Positions 34,626-43,932 of a DNA stretch of 43,932 bases are shown in pieces. The notes below the pieces were generated by a model. The model made no database searches, was not told the origin of the DNA, and worked only from the letters and a program-made list of their open reading frames with translations. The first letter of the stretch is position 1; the number at the start of each line of letters is the position of its first letter. Position numbers and translations under genes: made by a program. The stretch is from Conidiobolus incongruus B7586 (lineage: Eukaryota > Entomophthoromycota > Entomophthoromycetes > Entomophthorales > Conidiobolaceae). The DNA is taken from assembly GCA_000697335.1 (NCBI GenBank), contig JNEM01013818.1, forward strand, positions 1 through 43,932, read 5' to 3'.

Positions 34626-36030
34626 AATTATATATTTATATATTTACATAAATGTTTAAAGTAATTGATCATTAGATAATATATTAAATCCCACTAATAA
34701 TAAAATATTTTAATATATATACCACTTAATATTAGTATTATAATCTGAAATAAACTGGAATTATAGTAATATATGTAACATTTCTATTCATAAAAGTGCT
34801 TGCAATATTAAAGTTTATTTGAAATTAACATATTTAATTTCCCAGTTCACAATTTATCAGAAACTCGAAGTTTTTATCTACATATTTGAATTGGTGAAAA
34901 AGATGATAACATCAATAATAAAGACCAATATTTTTGATTATTATTCCTCTCAAATTTATAATATTTCGATTGTAATTTCAATGCTATTTGATGTTTATAT
35001 CAATTTGATTACCATATTATGTTTACATTAGCTTATATCTGATATTACAAGCGAATAATGAATGTCAACTAGAACTAATAAAGGTTCATATAGATATTTA
35101 TAAGACTTTGATATATATAGTGAGTTGAATAATTATTAAATAATGTAAAATTAATGATATATAATAGCTTCGATATAATCAATGATGTTTATAAATATAT
35201 TAATTTGCGAAATGTACTCAAAAAATTCTCATATTCCAAAGATCACATGATGATAAGTAATTAAAAGTATAAATATGATTATTCTATATATTTTCTTAAA
35301 AAGGTGTAAACATAATATATGGTCCAGTTAATATTTATATAGTTTTTCAAATACTAGACAATAATATTTGAAATAAAATGATTTCGAAAAATATTAATTC
35401 CAAATCCAGAGATAGGTATATAGAGATATATGACTGAAATAAATTTCATTAATATAAATCTTAAAATATGTTGTATAATATGTAATGAATTTAATGTGAT
35501 CTAATATCTAACTTATAAATTAACATTTTAATATATGATGATATAAACTATAGATAAATTTAAAGATATGATATATCGAATTAAATTATTTTTCAATTCG
35601 ATCCATTTTAAATTAATTACAAGTTCAAATCAAATGGTTTTCCAGATATTTTGATGATAAATATCAGTTATTGAAATATTGAAATATATAATATATTATT
35701 ATAAGATTAATAATATATTATATAAATAAATAATTCCAACTTAAAATTTGTAATAATCCATTAATAAATAAATGATAAATCATATATCATATATCATTCT
35801 AGTATAATATTTTATTGATTAAACAAGTTATCAGATATACTAAATAATTTGAAAGTAAATGAAATCAGATAAGAAAATCCAATAATATTATCCCATAAGA
35901 AATGGATTGAAATGAATGTTCAAAATTTGAATTTGAGTGATGTTTCTAAAAATTAACAACATAGCACTTTGCTTAAAAATATTAAATTTAATCAATTTAT
36001 TTTTACTATCAAAGTCAGATATTTTCCAAT
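34626..36030. other. AT-rich intergenic stretch before IDH1
   Basis: No gene is supported; a small frame at 34819-35031 looks random. The final few hundred bases should hold the IDH1 promoter but I see no element worth naming. Confidence 0.5.
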
Positions 36031-37565
36031 ATGTTAGGTTTACTCCGTACTAATGTTAAATCAGCTTCCTTATTAAAGGTAATACTTTAAATGTTCTATT
36101 TTATTCGTAAAAAATATATTATCAATTGAACAAGATCAAATTTCATTAAAATAACATTCAATGTGTATTTTATAGCATCTGTTCTTAGAATTTTTAAAGT
36201 TATGAAAAATATTTCATTTCAGGAATAAATTTTAATACAAGCAGTTTTCATCAAACTTTATATGAGAAAAAATTACTCTTTTAAACCATATATAAAAGAT
36301 TAGCTAATATAATTTTCAAAACAATTCATCTAACTCTGAATTCTTATATTAGGGTGCTTTGGCCCGTCAAATGGGAACTGTTGCTTCTCGTGATGCCCTT
36401 CCCTTCACTTCTGTAAGCTAAAATACCTACCTATATATAAATATTGAAATTTAACTCAACAAACCGTATTTATAGTCTTTCGATGGAAACAAGATTGGTG
36501 GAAAATACACTGTTACTTTGATTCCTGGTGACGGTATTGGTCAAGAAATTACCAACTCTGTCAAAACTGTCTTTGAAGCCCTCAAAGTACCCGTTAACTG
36601 GGAACAATTCGATGTTTCTGGTTTCACCCCTGAATCCGATTCCTTATTCAAGCAAAGTATGGAATCCCTTAGACGTAACAAAGTTGGTTTGAAGGGTAAT
36701 AGCATATATTTTAATTTGCTAAATGTAAAATCTAAATTTATATATTTTGTTTTTAGGTATTCTCTACACTCCAGTCTCTCACTTAGATCATGCTTCCTTC
36801 AATGTCACCCTCCGTAAGGATTTAGACATTTTCGCTTCTATTTCCGTTGCTCGTAACTTCCCTGGTTCCCAACCCCGCCATGACAACATTGACCTCGCCA
36901 TCATCCGTGAAAACACTGAAGGTGAATACTCTGGTCTCGAACACCAATCCTATCCCGGTGTCGTTGAATCCCTCAAAGTCATCACCAAAGAAAAGTCTGA
37001 ACGTATTGCTCGTTTCGCTTTCGACTACGCCCTCCAAAACGGTCGCAAGAAGGTCACCTGTATCCACAAGGCCAACATTATGAAGCTCGCTGATGGTCTC
37101 TTCTTGAATTCCTGCCGTCGTGTCGCTGAAGAATACAAATCCAGCGGTATTACTTTCTCTGATATGATCGTCGATAACGCTGCTATGCAAATGGTCTCCA
37201 AGCCCCAACAATTCGATGTCATCATCACCCCCAACTTGTACGGTAACATTTTAGGAAACGTCGCCGCTGCCCTCGTCGGTGGTCCTGGTGTCATCCCTGG
37301 TTCCAACTTGGGTCGCGAATACGCCATCTTCGAACCTGGTTGTCGTCATGTTGGTGCTGATATCCAAGGTAAGAACAAGGCCAACCCCACCGCCATGCTC
37401 CTCTCCTCCGTCATGCTTCTCCGTCACCTCCATCTTGACGCCTATGCCGATAAGCTCAGCCATGCTGTCTTCAGCACCATCCAACATGGTCAAGTCAGAA
37501 CTCCTGATATGGGCGGTAATCACACCACCACTGATTTCACCAATGCCGTCATTGCCAACCTCTAA
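36031..37565 (+). CDS. IDH1: NAD-dependent isocitrate dehydrogenase subunit 1, mitochondrial
   Basis: This is the regulatory-type subunit of the mitochondrial NAD-isocitrate dehydrogenase of the TCA cycle. Exons are 36031-36078, 36353-36412, 36476-36695 and 36757-37565, summing to 1137 bases or 378 residues; yeast Idh1 has 360. Exons 1 and 2 encode a basic, Ser/Leu-rich mitochondrial presequence (MLGLLRTNVKSASLLK). The mature part shows VTLIPGDGIGQEI, the IRENTEGEYSGLEHQSYPGV block, HKANIMKLADGLF, TPNLYGNILGNVAAALVGGP and EPGCRHVGADIQGKNKANPT. LRKDLDIFASI matches fungal Idh1 better than catalytic Idh2 (LRKTFGLFANV). The first intron, 274 bases, is unusually long for this window. Third codon positions are strongly C-rich, unlike the other genes here, which suggests high expression. 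Confidence 0.96.
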
Positions 37566-38401
37566 GATGTCGCTTTTGAAGAATAAATATAACATAATGT
37601 TTTTATAGAAACCCAAAAATACAGCAAACCTTTCATATAATTGTTTGTTATAAATATAGTATTGATATTGATCAGTATTATTATACTCTATGATATACTA
37701 TATATTATGAAAATTACATAATTCTCCAATATTATTCTTTTACATCTTTTGAATGTAAATTGATGCAATCAATTAAAGAATCGCTAATATTTTAATTGTT
37801 AATCAGGAGTAGATAATTTATTAATCTAAATTTTAGAAATTGACAAATTAGTTTATGATAATCAAAATACTTTTCATATTTTTAAAAATTAGATAGAATT
37901 TTACTAATAGATAAAAATTATACGTAGAAATAATCATTAATAATCCTGATCCTATCCATCTTTTTTAATATACGAATAATATGAATAATATTTAACCTAA
38001 TTATAAAAATATATTTAAAAATTAAATTTAAAAATGATTTGCTCAAAGATGAGAATGTTAAATGTTTTTTATACATAAATCAATTTATATTCAAGTTTTT
38101 ATCTTAAAGCATCAATGTTAATAGGCTATAAAAATATCTTGATAGAAAAAAAATTGAGTAATTTTTAAAATATGTCCTTTTTGATTTCAATAATATTAAT
38201 GATAGAATCAATTCTATCAATTTTGAAAAATTAATATTTTAGTTATTTTAATGAAAAAATATAAAATATAATTTAACAATAATATTTATTTCAATAAAAT
38301 CATTCATTTAAAGTATACTTAATAATAAATTAATATTTATTCAAAGTAATATCCTCAAAATATAATTTGATTAGTTATATAATTCATTATTACCATGTTC
38401 T
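37566..38401. other. Intergenic stretch between convergent genes
   Basis: AT-rich spacer between the ends of IDH1 (+) and the isocitrate lyase-like gene (-). Only presumed 3-prime untranslated sequence; no gene seen. Confidence 0.6.
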
Positions 38402-40966
38402 TTAAAAGCTCCCTCCGCCAACTTTACCACCAAGTGATCCAGATCCCAAAGGTCCATTACTCTGCTGCAGAGGAGGATTTGGAAGAGGTGAGGGATTGCC
38501 AGACTGATTCAAAATTGGGTTAGGGTTAGGACCAGTAAAGTTGTTTAGTTGATTATTAGGAATTCCCTGATTGAAAGGGTTATTGGCACCGATATTTCCA
38601 ATAGAGTTTCCAGGTTGTTGCCAGTTCAAATTAGTGTTAGGGTTAAAATTTAAAGTAGGGTTATTGCTGATGAGTTGGTTTAAATTACCAGGTGCTCCTC
38701 CTCCCAAGTTCATGTTTTGATTGAAGTTGGGTAATTGGTGAGGGTTGGGGTTATTAAAATTGCCAAGATTATTGGAAGGATTGAAGCCGGTTCCAAAGTT
38801 TTGAGGGTTTAAAAAGTTATTAGGGTTTTGAAATTGATTACCTTGAGCGTTGGGATTTCCTCCAAAGCTACTGTTATTAGCGTTGTTGTTGCCCAACCAT
38901 CCAGAAATAGTGGCAAGACTTGTACCAGATCCTGAAATATTATTGAAGTTCTGATTGAAGCTGGGAGTGAATGGATTTGTACCAAAATTATTCAAGTTGG
39001 GGTTAGTACCACCAGGGTTCTGGCTAAAACTGGGGTTCAAAGTATTGGGGTTATTGTAAAAGTTAGGGTTCATGAAGTTTGATGGTTCTTGACCTCCAAA
39101 ATTGAATTGGTTACCAGCATTAAACTGTCCAAATGAAGTATTATTGCTAGGGTTCAAAGCGTTGAAGCGTCCTTGGTTGTGTTGATCATAGTTTTTAACA
39201 CTTGATACTCCTTTGATTGACCTGTGTTCGTCTTTGGAAGATGATCCAAATCCAAATAATGAGGAAGATTGACGCTGTAATTCCTCTAACTGAGTGACTT
39301 GGTCACGGTATAATTCTTTCTGAGCATCAGCAGCGGCTTTATCTACAATTGAAATGGCTGGTTCTTCCTGGAAGCTCTGATTACCTAATGAGGAGATAAG
39401 TCTTTGGATATACTGCTGCTGAGTGGGGAGATTTTCTCCAATGGGACGACCAGTCTTTTGGGAGTGCTTCTGACGAAGAGCAGTTGCAAACGATACAATA
39501 CTGCTATCTAAAAGTTGTTGAGCAATAGGGTCTTTGGTGACATTGCTAGAATTCAAAGGGTTGAGAGTAAGACTCTGCCAGACATATCCCACATCGGCGA
39601 TTTGTTGGACATAGTTAGCCAATTCAACATGATATTGGTTAGTAGAGAGATCAACACTCTGGAGAGGAGGATAGCTGTATCCGAGAAGGACATGGGCGTG
39701 ATCCTTCTTGACAGAAACAGCGAATGCGTCAGCCAAATTGACATCTGGTGCATCGCTCTGAAGAGTGACAACATCAGCATAGGGAGCAAAGTGACGAGCG
39801 CGAGAGATGGCGGCTTCGAGTGTATTGGCATACATATAGTATCCTTCTTGAGAGCGAGGAAGATTCCAATCCCAGAATACCTTATCCAAACCAAGCTGAG
39901 CGGCCAAATCTTTAGCATGATCCAAAGATGTGTTTCTAGTATTTTCCAACCATTGTTCAACCTCTTTAGCAGCTTGTCCGGGTGACTGACCAGCCTTGAG
40001 GCGAATAGCTTGGGCAATAGCGTCACGGTAAGTTAATACATTAGCACTATTCATCCATGAGTTGCGAATAAAGTTCAATTGATCAGGAGTACTAGCACCA
40101 GAAGCTTGAGCTTCGCGAAGAACTTCAGCTAGAGGTCTAGTTGGGACCGTGGCACCCAAAATGTAAGGATGATCACGAGTGTCAAGGTTGCTAGCAACAT
40201 AACCAGCTTGGAGAGATGACAATTTGGCAAAAATCACGGTTTCAGTATCCATAATATCGGATTGGGCACGGAGAGCAACCAAGCGATTAATATGCTGACC
40301 AACAGGATAAAGAACTTTGATATTGGCTTGATTCAAAATGGAGGAATAAGTTTGCTGAGCATCATCCAATTGAATACCGGCAGCACCACGTTCGATCAAT
40401 AGACGTGAGAGACGCATCAAAGAGGGAATATTGGAACCCACAAGGTCAGCGTCAACTACGATAGGACGGTAGAAGTCAACCGGCTCGGGAAGTTCCGATT
40501 CGAATCCAATCTCACTTCTCAAGCGGTGACGTAGCTCAACCTGACGACGGTCAAACCACACCTGGGAGCGGAGAATTTGATCGACTTTGCGGGGTAAAGT
40601 ACTTAATGGGGTTGCTGGAGAGGGAATAGGACTGCTAGGATCACCTTGCGTTTCAACAATCACCTGTTGATTGGAAATGTAAGACAATTCCAAATTCTGC
40701 GTACTGGTAGTGAGGACTTGGGAAGGGTTCCAAGTGTCAAAAGCAACAGTTCCAAGACCCTGGGCTTGGATTCTATTTAAAATCGTCCAAAGTTTTTTGC
40801 TCAAAGGAGCTCCAGCATGCTCAAGTTTAAGTGTGCCTCTCTTGGACACAATAATATCGGCGTTGTAAGGACGACGCGTATGAGTGAAACGATCACTTCT
40901 CCATTTTTGTTCAAGTTGATATACTTGGTTTTTGAAATTATTGCCATCATCTGAAATAAACGACAT
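38402..40966 (-). CDS. Isocitrate lyase-like pseudoenzyme fused to an Asn-rich prion-like tail
   Basis: An uninterrupted 854-residue frame. Residues 14 to about 535 follow the isocitrate lyase fold: KWRSDRFTHTRRPYNADIIV with SKRGTLK, VVDADLVGSN (170-179), LIERGAAGIQLDDAQ, LYPVGQHINRLVALRAQSDI, WDWNLPRSQEGYYMYA, ARHFAPYADVVTLQSDAPD and ADVGYVWQSLTL. Known catalytic features are absent. The KKCGH loop is replaced by TYSSILN (206-212), DADTGHGG by DADLVGSN, the ARTDS strand by AKLSS, the SGWQCSS loop by SYISNQQ, and the SPSFNW motif by SYPPLQS. From about 595 to 854 the chain is rich in Asn, Pro, Gly and Phe, with many NPN motifs and NPF at 664-666 and 796-798. A Gln/Glu-rich helix (residues 545-567) links the two. 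The frame is whole, so the product is probably made and acts as a scaffold; that role is inference. Confidence 0.88.
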   Translation of the reverse strand: MSFISDDGNNFKNQVYQLEQKWRSDRFTHTRRPYNADIIVSKRGTLKLEHAGAPLSKKLWTILNRIQAQGLGTVAFDTWNPSQVLTTSTQNLELSYISNQQVIVETQGDPSSPIPSPATPLSTLPRKVDQILRSQVWFDRRQVELRHRLRSEIGFESELPEPVDFYRPIVVDADLVGSNIPSLMRLSRLLIERGAAGIQLDDAQQTYSSILNQANIKVLYPVGQHINRLVALRAQSDIMDTETVIFAKLSSLQAGYVASNLDTRDHPYILGATVPTRPLAEVLREAQASGASTPDQLNFIRNSWMNSANVLTYRDAIAQAIRLKAGQSPGQAAKEVEQWLENTRNTSLDHAKDLAAQLGLDKVFWDWNLPRSQEGYYMYANTLEAAISRARHFAPYADVVTLQSDAPDVNLADAFAVSVKKDHAHVLLGYSYPPLQSVDLSTNQYHVELANYVQQIADVGYVWQSLTLNPLNSSNVTKDPIAQQLLDSSIVSFATALRQKHSQKTGRPIGENLPTQQQYIQRLISSLGNQSFQEEPAISIVDKAAADAQKELYRDQVTQLEELQRQSSSLFGFGSSSKDEHRSIKGVSSVKNYDQHNQGRFNALNPSNNTSFGQFNAGNQFNFGGQEPSNFMNPNFYNNPNTLNPSFSQNPGGTNPNLNNFGTNPFTPSFNQNFNNISGSGTSLATISGWLGNNNANNSSFGGNPNAQGNQFQNPNNFLNPQNFGTGFNPSNNLGNFNNPNPHQLPNFNQNMNLGGGAPGNLNQLISNNPTLNFNPNTNLNWQQPGNSIGNIGANNPFNQGIPNNQLNNFTGPNPNPILNQSGNPSPLPNPPLQQSNGPLGSGSLGGKVGGGSF

Positions 40967-42223
40967 GATTCAAATTGTTGACTATATATTTAAAGAATAA
41001 ATAATAAGAATAATTGATTTTTCAATGGTTGACTTTGAATGAATCAAACAAAAAATATTGGAATGAATCAGGGATAGCAAGAATGACGTGACAGGTATTT
41101 ATATTCATCACTAATTCTAATTATTGACGTAAATATCAATCCAATTTAAAAAATTATTCAATCATTTTAGCAAAGCCACTTCGGTCACTCAATATCCCTT
41201 TATCATTTATACATTTTCTAAATCAATCCAATTTTTCTATTAATGGGAATAAAATTAAAGAACCAATCAGAGTGGATCATATTATCCCAATTAAATATCT
41301 AAAATTTTAGTATGATAAAATATGAATTTTAAAATCAAGTGATATATTGTTAAAAATGTATCATATTTCTATCAAATATTAAAATCTATAAATGTATAAT
41401 TAGAATAAAAAATTCTTATACAAAATAATTTAATAATTAAAATTATCCCAATATTAATTGCTTAACGATCTAAAATTTAATTAAATTATAAACTAATTAA
41501 TATTTTCATAATCTCCTTTTAAAAAAAGTATTTGATTATTTATTATATTAATTTTTATCATGATAGTTCATTTTCTTATACATTTTATTATATTTTAATT
41601 TGGACTTATATTAAAATTTGTACCATCAATTATTTAATATTGTTTTATTCAATAATTATTTTTATATAAACTATGCTGTAAAACTCCGTCGTTTACAGTT
41701 CCATAGGTTTCAGAGTGGTTCGAAATGATGTTGGGATTAGCATCGTTGGAAGTCAATTTTAAACAAGTAAAAATTGTAAACTCAGAGAGATCTACCTTTA
41801 TTTCTACAAGGGATTAGATGTATTTATATTATAGAAAATGCAACTAAAATATTAATTGCATTTATCAAAGCATCATCTATTAACCTGAACATGCCTAATT
41901 TTATGACTCATATACAACAAACTAAACGTATAAGTTTAAAATTTGATAGAAAATATTTATATTTTTTAATTTTATTTAATTTTATAATATTTGATATATT
42001 ATTATATTAAAATTATATTAATCAAAAATTTTATAGTTAAAAATACTGAAAATATTGTAAATTGAAATTTTTTATTATGTTAAATTGCAATAATATTCTC
42101 AGTAGATTGAATTGATATTAATATTAATATTAAAGCCAAATTAAAAAGACGAAAAAATAAAAAAAATGATAATAAAAATTTATGTATATTAAATATTTTA
42201 GGATGTAATGAACTGCTAGATAA
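40967..42223. other. AT-rich intergenic stretch
   Basis: Upstream region of the lyase-like gene. Around 41680-41760 the sequence is less AT-rich and includes GTGGTTCGAA, similar to a tRNA box, but no cloverleaf can be drawn. Nothing else is seen. Confidence 0.45.
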
Positions 42224-42303
42224 GACAGGATGGACGAGAATTTAAGGCGTGTGCCTAGAAATTATATGGGATATCTCGCACTGGTTCGAATTATCAATAT
42301 GAT
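42224..42303 (+). pseudogene. tRNA-Ser(AGA) relic
   Basis: The segment follows the order of a eukaryotic tRNA-Ser: TGGACGAGAATTTAAGGCG (A-box region, compare TGGCCGAGTGGTTAAGGCG), an anticodon loop CTAGAAA with AGA at 42257-42259, a variable arm resembling TGGGATATCTCGC, and a perfect B box GGTTCGAAT at 42283-42291. The T-stem 3-prime side (TATCA), the anticodon stem and the acceptor (GACAGGA against ATATGAT) do not pair. It is therefore a dead copy or a tRNA-derived SINE head. Confidence 0.6.
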
Positions 42304-42816
42304 TTGTTTCCTTGATCCTTGATTCTGTTACGTTTTTGATACATTTTATCTTTTTTTTAAAAAAATTTATATACTATATATAATTAATTTTATGTATCTT
42401 GATAATTATTCTGTGTATAAATTTCAATATTCTAAACATATTCTTCTAACTCTAGAATTAGAAAAATATTGATATATTTACATCTATTATTTCTTTCATA
42501 TTACTTTTATGTATATTGTTACTATAAATTTAAAATTTTAAAAATCAATTGATTTATTGTTATAAAAGCTTATTAATTATAAATTAAAATTATATCAGAT
42601 ATTATATATTTCGATAAAACCGTTCAAGTTGAGATTATTTTGGATAAAATTTGAGTATATAGATTATATTAACTTGAAATCAATTTTATGGAGGAATATA
42701 TGAGGTTATGCGGATTTTATTTAAAAAAATATAGATTTTATGGTTTGTCATGTTGTGGTAAGTAATTTGTAATTTAAAAATTTATAAAATATACAGCATG
42801 GAATTAAAGGATGAAA
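42304..42816. other. AT-rich intergenic stretch
   Basis: Spacer between the tRNA-Ser relic and the 3-prime end of the subtilase gene. No feature seen. Confidence 0.5.
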
Positions 42817-43932
42817 TTATAATGCTTTATAACCTAATATATTAGGCGTATCTTCTGAAAATCCAGTAATCGCTTCCTTAGTACCCATCTTGATCAAAGT
42901 CGAGAGAATATTTCCTGGAACAGTTCCTTCTGCGAGTAAACTAGCGGCCAATCCAGCAATATGAGGACATGACATTGATGTTCCACTTTTGGTTAAGGTG
43001 CCTGTTGGCTTGTTAGCAGTGGAAACAACTCCAACACCAGGGGCCAGGATATCAATACATTTACCAAAGTTAGAGAACCCAGCTTTAACATCATTGATAT
43101 TAGTTGCACCAACTGCAATAACTCCTTTGGCAGTAGCAGGTGACTTTTTACAAGCATCATAGTTATTGTTCCCACCAGAGACAACTACTACAATACCTTT
43201 AGCAATAACTTCTTCAACAACCGTATTGAGAAGCTCGTTGATTGGTTCAAATGAGATACTCATACTGACTACATTTCCTTTAAGACCATTTGCATTCTTA
43301 GCAACCCAGTTGAACCCAGCAATTGCATCACTAGCTGAACCTTTACCCTGATCATTCAAAACCTTAACAGCAATCAAATTCACTTTCTTAGCAACTCCAT
43401 AAGTTTTTGATCCAATAGTACCGGCACAATGTGTTCCATGACTATAGACATCAGTATCTGAATCAGAATGGACATTTGTTCCAAATTTAGCACGACCTTC
43501 AAAATCAGCATGATTAACATAAATCCCACTATCAAGAACATATACATTAATGCCTAATCCTGCATTGGGGTTGTAAATATAGGTAGATTGTGTTGTAGAA
43601 TTTAACTTCTCACGATGAGATATTCTAGCAAGACCCCAAGGAGCATTTTTCTGAACTTCATCTACTTCAGCAATTTGGTCTGGAACGATTGAAACGACAT
43701 TGGGTAATTGTTTTACCTTCTCAAGAGTCTTGACATCCAGAGTAGCAGATATACCATTTAACACAGCATCATATTTATGGTGGATTTCATTGATGCTTGA
43801 TCTATCGACAAATAAATCGGTAACGGAGGCAACATGGCTTTCGAAATCAATACGACTGTTACGATCGAATGCTACAATATATTTATCTTTGATTGATATG
43901 GACTGACTTAGCTGTAAGAATAGTGAAATGAA
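42817..43932 (-). CDS. Subtilisin-like (proteinase K-type) serine protease, partial
   Basis: The frame is open from the stop at 42817 to the right edge, about 370 residues. It begins with an I9 inhibitor-type propeptide (DKYIVAFDRN, NGISATL, NVVSIVPDQIAEVD), followed by the S8 domain: Asp in NVYVLDSGIYVNHADFEGRA, His in HGTHCAGTIG, the oxyanion Asn in VVSGGNNNYDACKKSPA and Ser in SGTSMSCPHIAGLAASLLAE. It ends after NILGYKAL with no C-terminal domain, like fungal proteinase K. The last 21 bases at the edge (TTTCACTATTCTTACAG within 43912-43932) look like an intron 3-prime end, so this exon probably starts at 43911 and the signal peptide lies beyond the window. The family acts outside the cell to break down protein and insect cuticle. 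Confidence 0.93.
   Translation of the reverse strand, partial: FISLFLQLSQSISIKDKYIVAFDRNSRIDFESHVASVTDLFVDRSSINEIHHKYDAVLNGISATLDVKTLEKVKQLPNVVSIVPDQIAEVDEVQKNAPWGLARISHREKLNSTTQSTYIYNPNAGLGINVYVLDSGIYVNHADFEGRAKFGTNVHSDSDTDVYSHGTHCAGTIGSKTYGVAKKVNLIAVKVLNDQGKGSASDAIAGFNWVAKNANGLKGNVVSMSISFEPINELLNTVVEEVIAKGIVVVVSGGNNNYDACKKSPATAKGVIAVGATNINDVKAGFSNFGKCIDILAPGVGVVSTANKPTGTLTKSGTSMSCPHIAGLAASLLAEGTVPGNILSTLIKMGTKEAITGFSEDTPNILGYKAL

Noticed and set aside
34819-35031. Plus-strand 70-codon open frame
   Set aside because: Random-looking AT-rich translation without homology or context.
36822-37616. Several 100-130 codon frames on both strands
   Set aside because: They overlap IDH1 in other frames and arise from its C-rich codon use.
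41680-41765. Less AT-rich patch with GTGGTTCGAA resembling tRNA boxes
   Set aside because: I could not fit acceptor, D or T stems on either strand.

Overview
This is an AT-rich nuclear window from a fungus. It has short GT-AG introns (mostly 45-65 bases), long gene-poor AT stretches, and a run of recognisable eukaryotic housekeeping genes. A predicted Integrator subunit is missing from the well-studied yeasts. Trypsin-like and subtilisin-like secreted proteases sit beside fungal metabolic genes (aspartokinase, Mcy1-type cysteine synthase, NAD-isocitrate dehydrogenase). Together these suggest an early-diverging, AT-rich 'zygomycete', perhaps an insect-associated one such as a Conidiobolus-like Entomophthorales. 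That placement is inference; no ribosomal RNA is present to test it.

Layout, left to right. 950-3014 (+): an 11-exon gene for a low-complexity acidic protein. 3222-4493: a mariner-type DNA transposon relic. 4609-5700: Asp/Asn-rich and other decayed coding exons. 6971-8494 (+): RPC40/POLR1C, the AC40 subunit of RNA polymerases I and III, nine exons. 9208-11615 (-): a probable Integrator subunit 13 (Asunder), five exons. 12049-14001 (-): phenylalanyl-tRNA synthetase beta. About 15430-15990 (-): orphan exons. 17220-18365 (-): a seven-transmembrane receptor. 19511-20781 (-): decapping factor DCP1. 21808-23307 (-): aspartate kinase. 25554-25618: a tRNA-Phe relic. 25740-27112 (-): Mcy1-like cysteine synthase with a 12-base microexon and a one-base frame break. 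27274-27666 (-): a small unknown gene. 27949-29267: a second, less mutated mariner copy. 29270-31200: decayed sequence. 31740-33257 (-): a trypsin-like protease with a Ser/Thr-rich tail. 34510-34625: a 26-bp tandem repeat. 36031-37565 (+): IDH1. 38402-40966 (-): an isocitrate lyase-like pseudoenzyme fused to an Asn/Pro/Gly/Phe-rich tail. 42224-42303: a tRNA-Ser relic. 42817 to the right edge (-): a subtilisin-like protease, cut by the window.

The most unusual item is the gene at 38402-40966. Its first 535 or so residues follow the isocitrate lyase fold, but nearly every catalytic motif is gone, including the KKCGH loop, and it carries about 260 residues of prion-like sequence with NPF and NPN motifs. 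Second is the pair of mariner copies: both are flanked by TA and share terminal inverted repeats, and they differ almost entirely by C-to-T and G-to-A changes in one direction, as a RIP-like or methylation-driven process would leave. Third is the probable Integrator subunit in a fungus.

The genes do not form one pathway or operon. The metabolic genes touch aspartate-family amino acids, cysteine and the TCA cycle. Exon boundaries given here were worked out by hand from splice signals and reading-frame continuity; for the named multi-exon genes the exon lengths sum to whole codons, except where stated.
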